Shown here: positions 52,735-61,800 of the stretch, piece after piece | How the letters are laid out: each line of letters starts with the position of its first letter | How positions within the stretch are numbered: the stretch's first letter is position 1 | NCBI GenBank assembly: GCA_001717545.1 | Contig: CP017039.1 | Coordinates: 620,001-684,000, forward strand | DNA from: Anaerolineaceae bacterium oral taxon 439 | Lineage (GTDB): Bacteria > Chloroflexota > Anaerolineae > Anaerolineales > Anaerolineaceae | Direction: 5' to 3' | DNA length: 64,000 nt | Notes under the pieces: model-generated | What the model was told of the DNA's origin: nothing | The model's database searches: none | Seen by the model: the letters and a program-made list of their open reading frames with translations, nothing else | Program-made: the position numbers and the translations under genes

Positions 52735-53595
52735 ATGGCGGCGGTCGAATTAAGAAACGTATCCTACGCTTATCCGCTGGCGGAAGAGAAGGCGTTGAGG
52801 AATATTTCGGTCAGTTTTGAGGCAGGGAAGCTATATGGGATTATCGGTCCTAACGGAAGCGGGAAAACGACCTTGTGTAACTTGGTCCGGGGACTGGCGC
52901 CTTATTTTTACAGGGGCGAACTGGAAGGAGAATGCCGGATCAATGGAAGGCTGCTGAAGGATATCGATTTCGACGAGCTTTCAGTTGAGGTTGGATTTAT
53001 CTTTCAAAACCCGTTTACCCAAATCAGCGGTGTGAAAGAGACCGTTTTCGAAGAAATTGCTATGGGCTTAGAAAACCTTGGCGTATCGAGGGAAGATATG
53101 ATTCGGAGAACGGTTCAAATCATTCGGGACCTTGGAATCGAAGATATTATGGATAAGAATCCGAACGCTCTTTCCGGAGGCCAAAAACAGCGTGTGGCGT
53201 TCGCTTCGATTATCGTGATGGAACCCCCGATTATCGTGATCGATGAACCAACTTCGCAGCTTGATCCACATGGAACGGATATGATTTTCGAAATTATTTA
53301 TAAGATGAAGGAACGGGGAAAAACGATTTTACTGGTTGAACATAAAGTTGACTTATTGGCTGATTATGCCGATGAGATTCTGGTCCTGAACAAAGGTGAG
53401 CTTGTTGCGCATGGTCCAACACGGGAGATCTTGACGGACGATTCACTGCTGAATCAGGGAACGGCAATTCCAGAGGTCGCCCTGTTAGGGCGGGATCTGA
53501 AACTCGATGGACTGAATCTGCCTGAAATTCCGATTACGATTCAGCGGGCTGCGGAAGTCCTTTCGAGTTTTGTGACGCTTGGGGCAGGCTCATGA
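52735..53595 (+). CDS. ecfA1: ECF transporter ATPase EcfA1
   Basis: A 286-residue ABC ATPase. Walker A GPNGSGKTTL, Q-loop FIFQNPFTQI, signature ALSGGQKQRVAFA, Walker B IIVIDEPTSQLD and the H-loop LLVEHKVD. It overlaps ecfA2 by 4 bp. Confidence 0.93.
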   Translation: MAAVELRNVSYAYPLAEEKALRNISVSFEAGKLYGIIGPNGSGKTTLCNLVRGLAPYFYRGELEGECRINGRLLKDIDFDELSVEVGFIFQNPFTQISGVKETVFEEIAMGLENLGVSREDMIRRTVQIIRDLGIEDIMDKNPNALSGGQKQRVAFASIIVMEPPIIVIDEPTSQLDPHGTDMIFEIIYKMKERGKTILLVEHKVDLLADYADEILVLNKGELVAHGPTREILTDDSLLNQGTAIPEVALLGRDLKLDGLNLPEIPITIQRAAEVLSSFVTLGAGS

Positions 53596-54425
53596 ATCGG
53601 ATTATCCTGGAAAACGCGTCTTTTCAGTATTCGCCGGGAACCTGGGCGGTTGAGAACCTGAATTTAACGATCGACCAAGGCGAAGCGGTCGCGATTGTAG
53701 GCCAGAATGGCGCAGGAAAAACAACCGCGGTGAAAATGATGAACGGACTGTATAAGCCTGTGAAAGGACGAGTTTGGGTAAATGGCGTTGATACGAGGGA
53801 GAAAACGACAGCTCAGATCGCAGCGCTGGTGGGCTATGTTTTTCAAAATCCGGACGATCAGATTTTTAACGCTACCGTACATGATGAAATTGCCTACATG
53901 CCGAGGTACCTGAAGCTTAGCGACGTCGAGACGGAACGGCGCGTAGCGGCGGCGGTGGAGCTGACGGGAATTGGTCCCTATCTGAACTACAATCCATTTG
54001 ATATTCCATATTCCATTCGTAAATTTGTTGCGATTGCAGCAATTTTAGCTACGCATCCGCGGTATATGATTTTAGACGAACCTACGGCTGGGCAGGATTT
54101 AATCGGAACCCGGACTTTGAATCGGCTGATTCGTTATTTGCGAAGCGAAGACGTTACAGTTATCACGATTTCACACGATATGGAATTTGTTGCTGAAAAT
54201 TTTGAGCGTGTCGTTGCCATGGCGCATCGGCGGATTCTCTTTGACGGTCGGATGGAAGAGTTGTTTGCGAACGACGCGGTGTTGAGAGAATGCCGGATTA
54301 AGAAGCCGCAGATCGCGCGGCTTGCGGACCTGTTGGGTTATCCTCCGGGTATTATCTTTCGGGATCAACTGCGGCAGTCTTTACGATCTCAATTGGGGAA
54401 AGGAGAAAGATTATGGATGAATTAG
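53592..54425 (+). CDS. ecfA2: ECF transporter ATPase EcfA2
   Basis: A 277-residue ABC ATPase. Walker A GQNGAGKTTAVK, Q-loop YVFQNPDDQIF, Walker B YMILDEPTAGQD and H-loop ISHDMEFV. The usual LSGGQ signature is replaced by PYSIRKFVAIAAIL, so one of the two ATP sites formed with EcfA1 may be catalytically weak. Its end overlaps the M20 gene start by 13 bp. Confidence 0.9.
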   Translation: MNRIILENASFQYSPGTWAVENLNLTIDQGEAVAIVGQNGAGKTTAVKMMNGLYKPVKGRVWVNGVDTREKTTAQIAALVGYVFQNPDDQIFNATVHDEIAYMPRYLKLSDVETERRVAAAVELTGIGPYLNYNPFDIPYSIRKFVAIAAILATHPRYMILDEPTAGQDLIGTRTLNRLIRYLRSEDVTVITISHDMEFVAENFERVVAMAHRRILFDGRMEELFANDAVLRECRIKKPQIARLADLLGYPPGIIFRDQLRQSLRSQLGKGERLWMN

Positions 54426-55717
54426 GCCAATTGAGGATAACGTTGGCGGAACGGCGCGACGAGTATCTGGCGTACCTGCTGGAATTGGTAAAAAAGGATA
54501 CCCGCGATTTGGGGCATGGGATTAAAGGCGGGCTTGAAGCAAACGGGCAGGCAGCTCTGAAGGCCCTATATGAGCAGATGGGCGCGAGCAAGATCCAGGT
54601 CGAGGCTATGTCCGAAGAGCCAATTCAAAAGGCTCTGGCTCTGTATAACGAAGGAAATCCCGGGCATAATTATCAGGGTCGATATAATTTGTATGCGGCT
54701 TTTGAAGGAATTCGTCCGTTATCAATCTTGTTCAACGGTCATATAGATACGCTACCGCCTGAAGACGAATCTGCTTGGGATTTCCCGCCATTGGATGCGC
54801 ATGTTAAAAATGGGCGGGTTTATGGGATGGGCGTGTGCGACATGAAGGCGGGTATCATGGCCGCCTGTCTCGCCGTCAAGCTATTCCAGGACGCAAGGAT
54901 CCCGCTCCCATGCCGGGTGTTGTTGTCATCTGTTTGCGACGAAGAGGGCGGGGGAAACGGTTCGATAGTGGCAGCGATGGGCGGGCTTAAGGCTGACGCC
55001 GTCGTTGTCTGCGAACCGACAACGCGTCAGCTGATTTTAGCGCATATGGGCTTTGTATTTTTTGAAGTTGAAGTGTCCGGCGCAGCGGTGCATTCAGGAC
55101 TGAAGGTCGACGGGGTCAGCGCGATTGAGAAGGCTGTGAAACTCATGGCAGCGTTGGACGAGCTCGAACGTGGGTGGCTCCTGAGGTATAAACATCCGCT
55201 TTTGCCTCCGCCTTCCGGCAACGTAGGCGTGATTCGAGGCGGTGAGAATGGCTCGACTGTTCCAGATAAGTGCGTGTTTAAAACCTGCGTTCATTATCAT
55301 CCGAAAACGATGAGTTACGAGAGCGTTGTGGCTGAAGTTCAGGGATGTATCGATCGATGCTCCAGCGGGGACGTCTATCTGGAGGCGCATCCCCCCAAGG
55401 TCACGGTATATCAGGCTGGCGGACCTTTTGAAATGGAGCCGGATCACGCGCTGGTTCAAAGCTTCGTGCATGCGTACGAGGATGTTTTCGATCGGACTCC
55501 GGACATCGTCGGGTCTCCGGCGGGATGCGATTCTCGGACCTGGCGAAGGATTGCGGGGTGCCCTACGATACAGTATGGCCCTGGTTCATTGCGTCAATCA
55601 CATGCGGCGAATGAATATGTTGAAGTTGAAGAATATTTAGATACGATCCTGCTATACGCGGGGCTGATTTTACGATGGGGAAGAAAAGATGATAACGAAG
55701 GAAATAAAAATGGCTAA
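54413..55717 (+). CDS. M20-family metallohydrolase (ArgE/DapE-like)
   Basis: A 434-residue zinc amidohydrolase. Metal ligands are in LFNGHIDTLPPED, GMGVCDMKAGIMAA and VCDEEGGGNGSI, with VVCEPTTRQL after, and the dimerisation domain includes VHSGLKVDGVSAIEKAVKLM. Members remove acyl groups from amino acids or hydrolyse dipeptides and carbamoyl compounds. Being within the ECF operon it probably processes the imported compound. GGAAAGGAG precedes ATG 54413. Confidence 0.9.
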   Translation: MDELGQLRITLAERRDEYLAYLLELVKKDTRDLGHGIKGGLEANGQAALKALYEQMGASKIQVEAMSEEPIQKALALYNEGNPGHNYQGRYNLYAAFEGIRPLSILFNGHIDTLPPEDESAWDFPPLDAHVKNGRVYGMGVCDMKAGIMAACLAVKLFQDARIPLPCRVLLSSVCDEEGGGNGSIVAAMGGLKADAVVVCEPTTRQLILAHMGFVFFEVEVSGAAVHSGLKVDGVSAIEKAVKLMAALDELERGWLLRYKHPLLPPPSGNVGVIRGGENGSTVPDKCVFKTCVHYHPKTMSYESVVAEVQGCIDRCSSGDVYLEAHPPKVTVYQAGGPFEMEPDHALVQSFVHAYEDVFDRTPDIVGSPAGCDSRTWRRIAGCPTIQYGPGSLRQSHAANEYVEVEEYLDTILLYAGLILRWGRKDDNEGNKNG

Positions 55718-56453
55718 GAAAATTTTGATCGCGGGCGAATCCTGGACGAGCGTCACGACGCATATCAAGGGCGCCGATACCTTTATCACTTCCGTTTACG
55801 CGGAGGGGGCGGATTATTTACGGGAAGCGTTGGAATCGGGCGGCTATGAAGTAACCTACGTCCCGAATCATCACGCGCAGGATGGTCTTCCTTTTACGGG
55901 TCAGGAGTATGCCGCTTACGACGCGGTTATTCTTTCGGATATCGGTTCGAATACGCTGTTGCTGCCGAGCGCTACGTTTGGCCGGAGTGAGAAACGTCCG
56001 AATCGTTGTCAGGCGATCCGCGATTATGTCCTGGACGGCGGGGCGCTTGTGATGATCGGTGGGTATATGTCGTTTACCGGAATCGACGCTAAAGCGCGTT
56101 ATGGTTCGACGGCCTTGGCAGACGTACTTCCGGTTGTCTGTCTGGAGATGGATGACAGGCGTGAGCATAGCGAAGGCGTGTATGGCGTCGTGACGAAAGA
56201 TCATCCGCTGACGCAGGGAATTGTTGGGGACTGGCCGGCGCTTTTAGGCTATAACAGGACGCTGCCAAAGGCCGGCTGTGACGTTGTCGCGGAGATCGAG
56301 GGTGATCCGCTGATGGCCGTCGGCGATTTCGGCAAGGGGCGGAGCGCGGTTTTCACGTCGGATTGCTCGCCGCATTGGGCGCCGATGGAATTTGTTTCAT
56401 GGGCGCATTATAAAACGATCTGGCTCAATATACTGGAATATATTTGCGGATAG
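55710..56453 (+). CDS. Glutamine amidotransferase-like protein (PF07090 type)
   Basis: A 247-residue protein. ATG 55710 follows AAGGAA; an in-frame ATG at 55689 lies further inside the M20 gene. It resembles the GATase1-like PF07090 family: ILIAGESWTSVTTHIKGADT, AVILSDIGSNTLLLPS, YVLDGGALVMIGGYMSFTGI and SAVFTSDCSPHWAP. I see no cysteine at the expected nucleophile elbow (MIGGYMSF), so ordinary glutaminase activity is doubtful. The role is unknown. Last gene of the ECF operon. Confidence 0.82.
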   Translation: MAKKILIAGESWTSVTTHIKGADTFITSVYAEGADYLREALESGGYEVTYVPNHHAQDGLPFTGQEYAAYDAVILSDIGSNTLLLPSATFGRSEKRPNRCQAIRDYVLDGGALVMIGGYMSFTGIDAKARYGSTALADVLPVVCLEMDDRREHSEGVYGVVTKDHPLTQGIVGDWPALLGYNRTLPKAGCDVVAEIEGDPLMAVGDFGKGRSAVFTSDCSPHWAPMEFVSWAHYKTIWLNILEYICG

Positions 56454-56485
56454 CGTCAGATTTTTCCATTAACTGGATTATGAAG

Positions 56486-56525
56486 GACCTCCTCACAGCT
56501 GCGGTTCAAAATGGGGAGGTCTTTT
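56486..56525 (+). terminator. Intrinsic terminator of the ECF operon
   Basis: GACCTCC (56486-56492) pairs with GGAGGTC (56515-56521), followed by TTTTAT. It lies 33 bp after the last stop codon. Confidence 0.72.
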
Positions 56526-56609
56526 ATAATTATGGATGGGGAGGCTTTTACGAAAGGTGTATAGGAGGACGTTAAATCGATCTGAAAGCATAGGAACGGA
56601 GGCTGAAGC

Positions 56610-57629
56610 TTGCGAACGACGATTAAGGATATAGCTCAGGAGACCGGCCTGTCGATTACGACGGTTTCACTGATTCTGAACGGTAAGGGGAAAAAATTCC
56701 CGCCGGATACGAAGGATCTGGTTTTGGTCGCGGCGAAAAAGCTGAATTATCGTCCGAATCAGTTGGCAGTTGGCCTGCTGAAAAAGCATACGCAGACGTT
56801 AGGGCTTATTATTCCGGATATCAGCAATGTTTTTTTCTCCGAATTTGCCAAAGGAGTTGAGGATCGGGGCAGAGAAGAACAGTACAGTATTATATTATGC
56901 AACTCGGATGACCGATTTCATCAGGAACAGCAAAGCATCAACATTTTAGCGGATCGCGGCGTGGATGGGATTATCATCATACTATCGTCTGAAAGTTTTG
57001 GTTCTAAGAATGAAGAATGTCTGGTTGCGCTGCGAGCAACTGGGAAACCGGTCATTTTGGCGGACTGTTTTAATGAGGTCGTTGATTTCAGCACTATGGA
57101 GATAGATAATCGGAAGGGATCGGCTCTGGCGGTTGAGCATCTGGTTTCCCTCGGCCATTCCCGGATTGCCTGTATAACGGGTCCACAGGGGTTGAAAAGT
57201 AATAAGGAACGAATGGCAGGGTTTACGACTACCATGCGCGATCATGATATTCCGTTGGACGACCGGCTAATTTTTGAGGGTGATTTTCGTTACCAAAGCG
57301 GCTATGATGGGGCGCTTAAATTGCTGAAAGATTGTCCGACAGCTATTTATTGCCATAACGATATGATGGCTTTCGGCGCTTTGAGAGCCTTGCGGGACTG
57401 TGGAATCCGTGTTCCGAAGGACGTTTCTCTGGTCGGTTTTGATGATGTCTTCTTTTCCCGCTATATGGAAGTTCCACTGACGACAGTCAGGCAGCCTATC
57501 TATACAATGGGGCGGCAGACTGCATCTCTGTTGCTCGAAGAGATTGACAACCATGAAAAGGCCCCCCAGCATGTTGTATTTGCCCCCCGGCTGGTGGTTC
57601 GCGCCAGTACGGCCGCGCCTGCGCGCTGA
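56610..57629 (+). CDS. LacI-family transcriptional regulator
   Basis: A 339-residue repressor starting at TTG 56610 behind GGAGG. The N-terminal helix-turn-helix is TIKDIAQETGLSITTVSLIL with hinge YRPNQLAVGLLKKHTQTLG; the C-terminal sugar-binding-type domain includes LGLIIPDISNVFFSEFAKGV and VSLVGFDDVFFSRYMEVPLT. It probably binds the palindrome at 51237-51260 and controls the ECF operon that precedes it. Confidence 0.93.
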   Translation: MRTTIKDIAQETGLSITTVSLILNGKGKKFPPDTKDLVLVAAKKLNYRPNQLAVGLLKKHTQTLGLIIPDISNVFFSEFAKGVEDRGREEQYSIILCNSDDRFHQEQQSINILADRGVDGIIIILSSESFGSKNEECLVALRATGKPVILADCFNEVVDFSTMEIDNRKGSALAVEHLVSLGHSRIACITGPQGLKSNKERMAGFTTTMRDHDIPLDDRLIFEGDFRYQSGYDGALKLLKDCPTAIYCHNDMMAFGALRALRDCGIRVPKDVSLVGFDDVFFSRYMEVPLTTVRQPIYTMGRQTASLLLEEIDNHEKAPQHVVFAPRLVVRASTAAPAR

Positions 57630-57661
57630 GGCGGTGGCAGTCCGCAAGTGAATTCAGACAG

Positions 57662-57694
57662 GCAAAAAAGCTGGCAACGATATAGCCAGCTTCT
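57662..57694 (-). terminator. Intrinsic terminator of the M1 peptidase gene
   Basis: On the minus strand AAGCTGGC and GCCAGCTT arms (57692-57685 and 57675-57668) are followed by TTTTT. It also lies after the convergent LacI gene. Confidence 0.85.
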
Positions 57695-57715
57695 TCGATC
57701 CCGCCGCATTGGCGT

Positions 57716-59527
57716 TTACTGATAATCCTCGATAATCTCGCGCAGCGTTACAACGCCGGGATAATCCGGCGGTGTCTCGTACGTCAGCCAGCTTTCGATC
57801 AGCCCGCGCAGATCTTCGCCCGCGATTTCGTTTGCCAGCGCGATCCATTCCTCTGTCGAGATCGTCCCATAGGCGTAGCGATCGATCATTGCCCGGATGA
57901 ATTCATGAAACTTCGTTTCTCCCAGCGTGTCCTCGATCAGGTAATATATCAGCGCGCCGCCGTCGTACGCTGCGCTCGAATACATCGAGCGGAAATCCGC
58001 CGTGATTGCTTTCGGCCCGCCGACCTTGATGATCCCGTCGATCCGCTCGTCCGAGAACCCCAGCTCACGGTAAAGCGCCCGCTGCTTTTCCGGATAAAGG
58101 ACGAAATTCCGACAGAGCTTCCCGATCGCAGTCCCGGTCTCGACAATTTCGACCGCCGTATTTTCCCCGAAAACACTGTCCAGCTTTTCCCGGAACGCGT
58201 CATTCGCTTCCTTTTCGCAGAGAATTTCCGCGGCGCGAATAGCCTGATCTTTCGTTACCGGGGTCAGCTCGTCGCGGAATTGCATTGTTAATTCATGAAC
58301 AAACATGTTCGGCGCCTGATACGAGAGAACCGAGAAAGCCATCGCGTCATAAACCTCGCGGATCGTTTTCTCTCGGCTGTAGTTTTTCATGGAGCAGGAT
58401 TTCCATTTTCCTTCAGCGTACGTCGCGAAGCCTTCTTTAATCCATAGATCGCTCCAGTCCCGGATCCCGACTAAATCGCCGATCCACTGGTGCGCTAACT
58501 CATGCGCGAAGCCATTCTCTAAAGAAAAGACCATATCCGAACCGTAGACCGAACGCGTCTGGTTCTCCAGGGCGCCGCCGAACGACGTATTGATGACGAC
58601 GGAGCCAGCGTCGCGGAACGGGTACGCCCCGGTCATCGGCTCGAAACATTCCGCCATCGCTTCCATTTTTTCCGCGGCCGATTTGAATTCGGCGCGGGAG
58701 ACCAGCTTTCGGTCGATAAAATCCGTTCGAAGAACGCCGTCGAAAATCGGGGCCTGATACATATCGAACTCGTCGATACAGACCGTAAATAAATACGCCG
58801 CCATCTTTTCCGTCGCCGCGAACCGATACGTCACGCGTGGCAGTTTTCCGCCTTCTTCGGCGTATTTCGCTCCCTGCGCGGAAAGATCGGCGAGCGATTC
58901 GGCGTTAATCGATCTTAACCTCTGCCCATCGGCATCCATAACTTCTGTCAGTCTTCCGTTCGCCGCGACTGAAAATTTCGCGGGAACGGTGACGCTGACG
59001 TTGAACGAAGCCTTATCCGTCAGCGAATCGTTGCAGGGGAACCAATTCGACGCCATGACCGGTTCGTTGACCATGCAGAACGGGTCGCCGTCCTGCCGAA
59101 GTCCGCCCGTTCCCGTGAAAACGGTCTTGCTTTCCGCCTGCCCCGAGTACAGGACGCGCAGCGCGATCGTTTCGTCAGCCTTCAGGCTCAGGTCGAGCGT
59201 CAGGTTATTGTCTTTATGCTGAAATGGGATGGATGCGTCGTCGATGGTAACGTCGCTGACGGCATGCTGCGTTGCGAAATCGAGCTTCAATTCGGAGAGA
59301 TCGGTTAACGCCTTGACGGTTATCGTAACGTCCCCTTTCAGCAGGTTCGTCGCGTCATCCCAGTCAAAAACGATATCGTATGATTGAACGTCATAGCCGC
59401 AGTTCCCGTTTTCAGGAAAGAGCGAATCGGCGCGGCAGCCGAGATTGTCGTACGCGGACGCGGGTCCCGCTAACGCGAGAACCGCCAGGATCAGGGCGAG
59501 AAGTATTCCAGGTTTATTTATTTTCAT
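57716..59527 (-). CDS. Exported M1-family aminopeptidase
   Basis: A 603-residue protein with an N-terminal signal peptide (GILLALILAVLALAGPASA). The zinc motif HELAHQWIGD and the downstream glutamate in LWIKEGFATYAEGKW form HExxH-x18-E. The GAMEN-like substrate motif is diverged (GGALENQTRS). The N-terminal beta domain starts near residue 40. It trims N-terminal amino acids from peptides outside the cytoplasm. AAAGGATG precedes ATG 59527. Confidence 0.92.
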   Translation of the reverse strand: MKINKPGILLALILAVLALAGPASAYDNLGCRADSLFPENGNCGYDVQSYDIVFDWDDATNLLKGDVTITVKALTDLSELKLDFATQHAVSDVTIDDASIPFQHKDNNLTLDLSLKADETIALRVLYSGQAESKTVFTGTGGLRQDGDPFCMVNEPVMASNWFPCNDSLTDKASFNVSVTVPAKFSVAANGRLTEVMDADGQRLRSINAESLADLSAQGAKYAEEGGKLPRVTYRFAATEKMAAYLFTVCIDEFDMYQAPIFDGVLRTDFIDRKLVSRAEFKSAAEKMEAMAECFEPMTGAYPFRDAGSVVINTSFGGALENQTRSVYGSDMVFSLENGFAHELAHQWIGDLVGIRDWSDLWIKEGFATYAEGKWKSCSMKNYSREKTIREVYDAMAFSVLSYQAPNMFVHELTMQFRDELTPVTKDQAIRAAEILCEKEANDAFREKLDSVFGENTAVEIVETGTAIGKLCRNFVLYPEKQRALYRELGFSDERIDGIIKVGGPKAITADFRSMYSSAAYDGGALIYYLIEDTLGETKFHEFIRAMIDRYAYGTISTEEWIALANEIAGEDLRGLIESWLTYETPPDYPGVVTLREIIEDYQ

Positions 59528-59833
59528 AATTTCATCCTTTCGAAAGCCAGCCTGCGGCTTTTGTCGTCGCGGTTAATTATTACCATGCTTTGGGACTTCG
59601 TATGGGTGCAAGGTGTTTTTATATCCTGTCCCGGTCGATTCAATAGGTGCAGGCCGGAGCTGAGAGCGAAAGATTTTCCCGCCAATCATAAGTCGGGCAG
59701 GTCGGGGAGGTCGGCTTTCGCTGATTTTCCGTCGGATTCAATTTTAATGATTTTTTTGCGAGGCTGGTATGATTGATAAGCGTAGGAACGATACAGCTTT
59801 CAGGAATAGTTCAGGTTGGGAGGATGGCGAATC
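59528..59833. other. Divergent intergenic region with extended -10 promoter
   Basis: This 306-bp region lies between the M1 peptidase and the hsdM remnant. On the plus strand TGG-TATGAT (59765-59773) is an extended -10 box without a good -35, about 60 bp before the hsdM start. No gene or strong hairpin is seen. Confidence 0.4.
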
Positions 59834-60322
59834 TTGGACACACGAAAAGAGCAGGAACGGGCGGAGCTGCACCGCACGATCTGGAATATTGCGAATGACT
59901 TACGCGGGAGCGTAGACGGCTGGGATTTCAAGCAATATGTTCTCGGCATGCTGTTTTATCGTTATATTTCCGAGAATCTGACGGAATACATTAATCGTGG
60001 AGAGCGGAAGGCGACCGGAGATGAAACGTTTGACTACGCCCGCCTTTCCGACTCCGACGCGGAGAACGCGCGCAGCGGGTTGGTTATGGAAAAGGGACTT
60101 TTTATCCTTCCGAGCCAGTTATTCGAGAACGTTCGAATCCGCGCTGCGCAGGACGAGAACTTAAACGAAACGTTGGCTGCGGTTTTCCGGAGTATCGAAG
60201 ATTCGGCGCGGGGTACCGCCAGCGAAGAGAGTTTCAAGGGACTGTTTGACGACATCGACGTTAACAGCAACAAGCTGGGCAACAGCGTCGCGAATCGTAA
60301 TGATCGGCTGGTTAAACTATAG
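59834..60322 (+). pseudogene. hsdM: Truncated type I restriction-modification methyltransferase HsdM
   Basis: TTG 59834 follows GGGAGG. The 162 residues match the HsdM N-terminal helical domain (HRTIWNIANDLRGSVDGWDF, KQYVLGMLFYRYISENL, NSNKLGNSVANRNDRLVKL). A TAG at 60320 stops it at the point where HsdM normally continues to the methyltransferase domain. The SAM and NPPY motifs are absent and no hsdS or hsdR is seen nearby. The next bases are visibly AT-richer, so the break is also a composition boundary. Confidence 0.85.
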
Positions 60323-60510
60323 GAAATCTCAAAGATTAACCGCAGTCTTCATACTGATGCCATTAAGGAATGTCTATTAGTTGATTTAATAAACGAATAG
60401 TTGCTCTGCAAATATGTAAGTGAAGCCGATATGCTCAATGTTTCTCTATTCAATAAGCGAGCTAAACAATGGCGTGAAGAAAATTCAGGTTTAAAGGGAA
60501 ATATGAGAGA

Positions 60511-60535
60511 CTATGCAAGTCTAAATGAACTATTG
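60511..60535 (+). repeat. Target-site duplication, left copy
   Basis: This 25-bp segment is repeated exactly at 61598-61622 on the other side of the insertion sequence (26 bp if the preceding A is counted). Confidence 0.92.
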
Positions 60536-60556
60536 TGTTGGTTTGTCAATGATGCG

Positions 60557-61486
60557 TTACAAATTTGAAAGATGAATCTTAAGGAACTGAGAAGGGGAAA
60601 GCCAGGCGAGAGGACGCATCGGGAAATTGTTGTACCAATGGTTATGAACCTTCAGTTGTTTCTTAAAATCGTTTAGCGAATAGAAGGGATGAGTTGCGTA
60701 AAAGTACTCATTATCTTTACGGTGTGAACGTTCGACCTTACCGTTATGACGAGGGGTATAGGGACGAATGAGTTTGTGGACGATGCCACGCTGTTTGAGC
60801 AGCTGCTCAAACAGCGTGGGGCGATCGCGATTCGAGGTAAATCGGTTTGTGAATTCGGTACCGTTATCTGTTTGAACGCATTCAACCTTGAATTTGAAGG
60901 CTTTAAGCATATTCTCCAGGAAGACAGCAGAGGAAAAGGTACTCAGCTCATCGAAGCCTTCAACGTAACGAAAACGAGAATATTCATCGATAGCAGTATA
61001 TTGGTAGTATTTCTTACTTCCGAATGAATTAGAAGCAATACAAGCGGGAGGAACGTGCTTGACATCAATTTGAACGCGTTGTCCCGGATATTGCATCGCT
61101 TCGTATGTCTTAGGAATATATTTTGGATTTTTCACCTTGATCGCCATTTCTCCACTTTTACAGAGGATGCGGTACAAACCTGTAATGGTGCGGGTATACC
61201 CTCGCTGGCGCAGTTTTACCCAGAATACGACTAATCCGGCATGCGGATTCCGTTTTCGCATGTTATGAATCAGCTTGAGCTCTTCTTCTGTATGCTGATT
61301 CGGATGACTTTTAGGTTTATGAGAGAAATCCCGCAAAGAATCTTGTGTCCCGTCATACCGTTTCATCCATCTGTATACAGTTGGGCGGCTGACCTTGTAT
61401 TTTCTTGCTGTTTCACTAACTCCATGCTTTTCACAATACTTTACCATGGACTCCCTGAATCTAAGAATTTGTGTTATCGTCTTCAT
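60557..61486 (-). CDS. DDE transposase of the insertion sequence
   Basis: A 309-residue protein. ATG 61486 is behind AAGGAG at about 13 nt; an in-frame TTG at 61528 is possible. N-terminal helix-turn-helix (SETARKYKVSRPTVYRWMKR), then a retroviral-integrase-type core: first Asp in QIDVKHVPP, second in QTDNGTEF and Glu in NGKVERSHRKDNEYF. It cuts and joins the element ends. It contains an extraordinary 34-bp palindrome near its C-terminal third. Confidence 0.9.
   Translation of the reverse strand: MKTITQILRFRESMVKYCEKHGVSETARKYKVSRPTVYRWMKRYDGTQDSLRDFSHKPKSHPNQHTEEELKLIHNMRKRNPHAGLVVFWVKLRQRGYTRTITGLYRILCKSGEMAIKVKNPKYIPKTYEAMQYPGQRVQIDVKHVPPACIASNSFGSKKYYQYTAIDEYSRFRYVEGFDELSTFSSAVFLENMLKAFKFKVECVQTDNGTEFTNRFTSNRDRPTLFEQLLKQRGIVHKLIRPYTPRHNGKVERSHRKDNEYFYATHPFYSLNDFKKQLKVHNHWYNNFPMRPLAWLSPSQFLKIHLSNL
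60786..60819. repeat. Perfect 34-bp palindrome inside the transposase gene
   Basis: Bases 60786-60802 are the exact reverse complement of 60803-60819, with no spacer (centre CAGCTG). Both strands therefore encode the same peptide TLFEQLLKQRG, on the minus strand within the transposase. Confidence 0.95.
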
Positions 61487-61597
61487 AGCGAATGGGTATC
61501 TCCTTTTCTTTGGTTTTCGCAGACTCAACTATAAACGAGATTTCTTCATTCGCTTTTCTTTTTCTCTAATTTGTAACGCATCTATGGTAATCCTACA

Positions 61598-61622
61598 CTA
61601 TGCAAGTCTAAATGAACTATTG
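61598..61622 (+). repeat. Target-site duplication, right copy
   Basis: Exact copy of 60511-60535; marks the right edge of the insertion. Confidence 0.92.
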
Positions 61623-61800
61623 GTACTTGCGGATATGGAAAGCTATAATGTAGTCCTAATTCGAAAAGGGATTGAGCAAAAAGAAAGAATGATTGAACTT
61701 AGAAAGCTTGAAAAGTTAAATGACACAGAATTTAAGAGTTTAAAATATAAGTAAAAAAGTAGTAGGTATATTATGAAATGGGCATTGGGAGAGTGTTTAT

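Larger units (their letters stand above)
60536..61597 (-). mobile_element. Insertion sequence (IS481/IS1202-like), 1,062 bp
   Basis: The element has 30-bp imperfect terminal inverted repeats (24 of 30 positions match), both starting TGT and both containing GATGCGTTACAAATT. It is flanked by a 25-bp direct repeat and carries one DDE transposase gene. The long target duplication fits the IS1202 type better than classical IS481 (shorter duplications); family assignment is tentative. Both ends are intact, so the insertion looks recent. Confidence 0.88.
60401..61754 (+). pseudogene. KilA-N-type protein fragment split by an insertion sequence
   Basis: Left part 60401-60535 encodes SEADMLNVSLFNKRAKQWRE, then KGNMRDYASLNELL. 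Right part 61623-61754 encodes VLADMESYNVVLIRKGIEQK and ERMIELRKLEKLND. Removing the IS and one target copy restores one frame (...LNELLVLADME...). The joined sequence resembles the C-terminal part of KilA-N domain proteins found in phages and defence or accessory loci. A TAG just before 60401 and the lack of the N-terminal domain show it was already broken. The function is unknown. Confidence 0.6.
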
